Source: Planctomycetota bacterium
Lineage (GTDB): Bacteria; Planctomycetota; Planctomycetia; Pirellulales; Pirellulaceae
Length of the DNA: 9,326 bases
Direction: 5' to 3'
Assembly: GCA_023417165.1 (NCBI GenBank)
Contig: JAEZGD010000152.1
Span: 1 to 9,326 of the forward strand
The position numbers and the translations under genes were made by a program. Below are positions 7,431-9,326 of the stretch, piece after piece. Every line of letters begins with the position of its first letter. Positions within the stretch are counted from its first letter, which is position 1. The notes beneath the pieces were generated by a model. The model was given only the letters and a program-made list of their open reading frames with translations, had not been told where the DNA came from and searched no databases.

Positions 7431-8069
7431 CTAATCGACACGAAACGGTTGAAAATTGGCGTCGCTGCCCGCACCGCCAGCGGCGGAACTGACTTCCTCG
7501 CCAACACGTTCTAATAGGGGCAACAACTCGGAAGCGATCTGCTGGCACGTCGGATCTTTAGGATGCGAGCGTGTCGCTTGATAGCCACGCAGCGCATGTT
7601 CAAGCGCTCCTTTCGCGTTGCCAGACTTTTCCGCTTTGCGTGCAGCCTCCAGACCCGCGCGCGCTTCCCGCGCCGCCGCAGCAGGCGTGAGCCTTGGCGC
7701 GTCCTTCGCAGCGCGCTGCGAAGGCGAACTCGCCGGCTTTGATGCAGCGCCGGTTGAGGCCGCTGTCGAGCGAGGCGCAGCACTGGCCGAGCCGGCTGCT
7801 CCGCTGCCTTCGCTTGAGTCGCTGGAATCGGCGGCTGATGGCGCGGACTCGCTCGCCGCGCTCTGGCCTTTGGAAGACGGTGCGGAAGAGGCTTCTGCAG
7901 CCGCGGGCGATGCTTCCACATTGGACGTCGGCTGCGCGTCTTGGTCGGGCTCGGTCGAAGCTTGCCTTTGCGTTTGCATGGGCACTTCGCGCGGGCGCTG
8001 ACAACCGGCCAGACCTAGCACTAGACTCAGGGCGCACGCGATGCGCCAAACAAGATGATCAGGCAACAT
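7431..8069 (-). CDS. Lipoprotein with long Ser/Ala-rich linker and small helical domain
   Basis: A 212-residue secreted lipoprotein. The N-terminus has a hydrophobic signal segment (residues 7-20) and a lipobox LAGC ending at C23, so signal peptidase II cleavage and lipidation at C23 are expected. Residues 30-125 are a disordered linker dominated by Ser, Ala, Pro, Glu and Gln. Residues 129-195 are helical (AAREARAGLEAARKAEKSG then GALEHALRGYQATRSHP) and look like a TPR-type helical pair, probably for protein binding. I do not recognise a named family. The start at 8069 is supported by GGAG 8 nt upstream and by the signal peptide beginning there. It is the first gene of the putative operon and should place a membrane-anchored partner on the outer face of the inner membrane or at the outer membrane. 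There is no clear sorting residue rule for this lineage. Confidence 0.85.
   Translation of the reverse strand: MLPDHLVWRIACALSLVLGLAGCQRPREVPMQTQRQASTEPDQDAQPTSNVEASPAAAEASSAPSSKGQSAASESAPSAADSSDSSEGSGAAGSASAAPRSTAASTGAASKPASSPSQRAAKDAPRLTPAAAAREARAGLEAARKAEKSGNAKGALEHALRGYQATRSHPKDPTCQQIASELLPLLERVGEEVSSAAGGAGSDANFQPFRVD
7703..7724. repeat. Perfect 22-bp palindrome inside the lipoprotein gene
   Basis: ccttcgcagcg is followed directly by its own reverse complement with no spacer. It encodes residues 116-122 of the lipoprotein (PSQRAAK), at the junction between the disordered linker and the helical C-terminal domain. The function is unknown. It could be a protein-binding site, an mRNA hairpin or chance. 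Confidence 0.6.
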
Positions 8070-8077
8070 GCTTCGCG

Positions 8078-8081
8078 CTCC
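8078..8081 (-). promoter_or_regulatory. Ribosome binding site of the lipoprotein gene
   Basis: GGAG on the minus strand, 8 nt before the ATG at 8069. It is the best Shine-Dalgarno match in the window and fixes the lipoprotein start. Confidence 0.65.
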
Positions 8082-8300
8082 GTAAGGTGTTGGGATTGTC
8101 GTTTCTCAGGCGGGAGGGTCGGCAACTGTCGCGCTGTGAACGCCGCAGTGATGCTTCACTTCAGTCGCCAGAGTGTCGCGCGGTACGCAGGCCAATCGCC
8201 TCCGCCCAACGCGATAACTGCATGCAGCTACTCAGCTTGCAATGCATTAGATCACCCAGCGGCCCGCACCATTCTGTAGCGGTACGCACTTTGCACCACC

Positions 8301-8329
8301 AGTTTATTACCCCCACCTCGACAACGCAA
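8301..8329 (-). promoter_or_regulatory. Weak sigma-70-like promoter candidate
   Basis: On the minus strand TTGCGT (8329-8324) and TAAACT (8306-8301) are 17 bp apart. They match three and four of six consensus bases respectively. The site is about 230 bp before the lipoprotein start and its -35 box lies in the loop of an inverted repeat. The match is weak and could be chance. Confidence 0.2.
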
Positions 8330-8367
8330 CTGTCGCACCCCTCCGAGGTTGGACGCAAGTTGTCGAG
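8317..8367. repeat. 9-bp inverted repeat, possible operator
   Basis: ctcgacaac at 8317-8325 is the exact inverse of gttgtcgag at 8359-8367, with a 33-bp spacer. The left arm overlaps the promoter candidate. A nested shorter pair, cgaca (8319-8323) and tgtcg (8331-8335), shares the left arm. It may be a regulator binding site. No regulator gene is visible in the window. Confidence 0.4.
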
Positions 8368-8383
8368 CGGCGACGGCCGCCGC
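8367..8383 (-). terminator. GC hairpin after the partial gene, possible terminator
   Basis: A 6-bp GC-only stem (gcggcg / cgccgc) with a 5-nt loop begins 14 nt after the TAA at 8398. No T-tract follows on the minus strand, so it is not a classic intrinsic terminator. It may still cause pausing or stabilise the transcript end. Confidence 0.3.
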
Positions 8384-8397
8384 GATATGCAAGCCAG

Positions 8398-9326
8398 TTA
8401 AGGACGCGTGGTCATCAAAATAATTTCGCCGTGGTCGGTCGTTGCGCCGACGCGCCAGTGAATCGCGGTATCGCGCGTCCACTGCTCCATCTGCGGCCCC
8501 AGTTGCTGGACGCTGGCGATCGCTGCTTCCGTGCGCGGAATGGACGATCGCATGCGTTGCACGCCGACATTGCATTTCGCGATCTCTTGCGCAATTTGGG
8601 ACAGTTGCCTGTCGCGCAGCAAAACAAACGCCTGGGCGTTGCCTCCGCCGTTGGGGACCGAGTTGCGAACGCGATCCGCTTCGCGCTCGGCGGCCTCTCC
8701 ACGCTGCTGGTAATTGGCGAGCGCTTGTTTGTCTTTCGCCAGGTTGTTTTGCAGGTTCACGAGCGTCTGCTGCACGCGCGAGCGCGTCAACTCTGTCTGG
8801 CCGTTGTTCAGATAAAAGACCGATTCAATCAGCACCATCGGCGCATCGTTACTGCCAGCCAACCCGAAGTTGATCTCGGCGCGCGACCAGCCTGGCAGCA
8901 CAATCGTGCCGCGCGTCTTGCCTGCGACGCGTTGACTGTCAGGCGTGATCGAAGGTGGGTTGTCGAAACCGGTGCATTCCAGCACCTCCAAGAACAGCGC
9001 GTCGGCCGCCGGCCAATCGCCGGTCGGTAGCGCAATCTTCTCGCGTCGCTCGAACAGCGTGATGGGCTGCGGCTCCATCTCACGCGGCTTGCGCAACGCC
9101 ACGCGATGCACCTTCCCGGCGATGGTCAGCTCCAGCACGCAATTGCGCAGTTGATTGAATGTCGGCGAGATCCCTTCACTGGCCCAGCGAAAGCGCACGC
9201 CCTCGTCGTTGACCAGAAACCAGCCAATCGGCTGCTCGTCGGTCGCGACTAATTCGCGGGCTTGCATAGGCGGCGGAACTACCGCCCACACCGCCTGACT
9301 ATCGGCGTCAGGCTGTCGCTTGAGTT
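8398..9326 (-). CDS. C-terminal part of a GAP1-locus-like protein (partial, enters from the right edge)
   Basis: The frame is open from the window edge to a TAA at 8398-8400, giving about 309 residues. A GTG at 9291 could be read as a start, but it lies inside a smooth stretch (SQAVWAVVPPP) with no good ribosome binding site, so the gene very probably begins beyond the edge. The first half is beta-rich (GWFLVNDEGVRFRWASEG, VLELTIAGKVHRVALRKP). It is followed by a helical hairpin (about 8450-8800, Gln/Arg-rich) and a terminal beta hairpin (AIHWRVGATTDHGEIILMTT). This order matches the C-terminal half of the GAP1-N2-like protein downstream: a Trp-containing beta domain, a charged helix and a final beta hairpin. 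It may be the end of a paralogous protein. No enzyme motif is seen. A 328-bp gap separates it from the lipoprotein gene. Confidence 0.8.
   Translation of the reverse strand, partial: LKRQPDADSQAVWAVVPPPMQARELVATDEQPIGWFLVNDEGVRFRWASEGISPTFNQLRNCVLELTIAGKVHRVALRKPREMEPQPITLFERREKIALPTGDWPAADALFLEVLECTGFDNPPSITPDSQRVAGKTRGTIVLPGWSRAEINFGLAGSNDAPMVLIESVFYLNNGQTELTRSRVQQTLVNLQNNLAKDKQALANYQQRGEAAEREADRVRNSVPNGGGNAQAFVLLRDRQLSQIAQEIAKCNVGVQRMRSSIPRTEAAIASVQQLGPQMEQWTRDTAIHWRVGATTDHGEIILMTTRP

Larger units (their letters stand above)
8070..8397. other. Intergenic region before the four-gene operon
   Basis: This 328-bp stretch is the only sizeable non-coding part of the window and is where the promoter of the lipoprotein-GTPase-GAP1 operon should lie. 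It contains a GC hairpin next to the upstream gene's stop codon, a 9-bp inverted repeat, an 11-bp direct repeat (gcaactgtcgc at 8112-8122 and 8326-8336) and six copies of TGTCG/CGACA. Short open frames exist (for example 65 codons at 8161-8358 on the minus strand), but they have no ribosome binding site or protein-like composition. No tRNA or recognisable riboswitch was seen. Confidence 0.7.

Noticed and set aside
8161..8358. Small minus-strand open frame of 65 codons in the intergenic region
   Set aside because: It has no Shine-Dalgarno site, a Cys/Trp-rich composition without a recognisable domain, and it overlaps repeats and the promoter candidate.
8431..9030. Plus-strand open frame of 199 codons
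   Set aside because: It is antisense to the partial beta-rich protein, which has clear protein-like strand and helix patterns. No ribosome binding site was seen.
9289..9291. GTG as the start of the right-edge gene
   Set aside because: The frame stays open to the window end with protein-like sequence before the GTG and no ribosome binding site, so it is more likely an internal valine codon.
1..9326. CRISPR array, insertion sequence, tRNA or rRNA
   Set aside because: No spaced direct repeats, transposase motifs, terminal inverted repeats or RNA gene signatures were seen anywhere in the window.

Overview
The window carries five protein-coding genes, all on the minus strand, so the locus reads from right to left. 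Its high GC content, the long multi-domain proteins with Ala/Gln/Arg-rich coiled coils, and the style of the conserved motifs suggest a Planctomycete (Pirellulales-like). No marker gene is present, so this placement is an inference.

Layout in transcription order: (A) 9326-8398, the C-terminal part of a protein cut by the right window edge, with a beta-rich domain followed by a helical hairpin. (B) 8397-8070, a 328-bp non-coding stretch with inverted repeats and a weak promoter candidate. (C) 8069-7431, a lipoprotein with a Ser/Ala-rich linker and a small helical C-terminal domain. (D) 7382-6039, a zinc-ribbon GTPase of the TRAFAC type with intact G1, G3, G4 and G5 motifs, resembling the 'double-GTPase' (DO-GTPase2) family. 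(E) 6021-2956, a 1021-residue protein with a GTPase-associated GAP1-N2-like N-terminal domain, one membrane helix, a long coiled coil and a beta-rich C-terminal half. (F) 2928 to the left edge, a large protein of at least 976 residues with a helical N-terminal domain, one membrane helix, a coiled coil and a long C-terminal part. It runs off the window.

Genes C to F are separated by only 48, 17 and 27 bp and are probably one operon. The GTPase and the two N-terminal domains should be cytoplasmic. Arg/Lys-rich flanks before both membrane helices predict N-in/C-out topology, which would put two large coiled-coil regions and the lipoprotein on the other side of the membrane. I read this as a GTPase-centred trans-envelope assembly. 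The domain families (DO-GTPase, GAP1) have been described by comparative genomics as parts of predicted prokaryotic conflict/immune systems. No nuclease, protease, NADase or other obvious effector is visible here, so an immune role is not demonstrated, and a housekeeping envelope or trafficking role is equally open. The protein cut at the right edge appears to be a paralogue of the C-terminal half of protein E, which hints that a second GAP1-like gene lies just outside the window.
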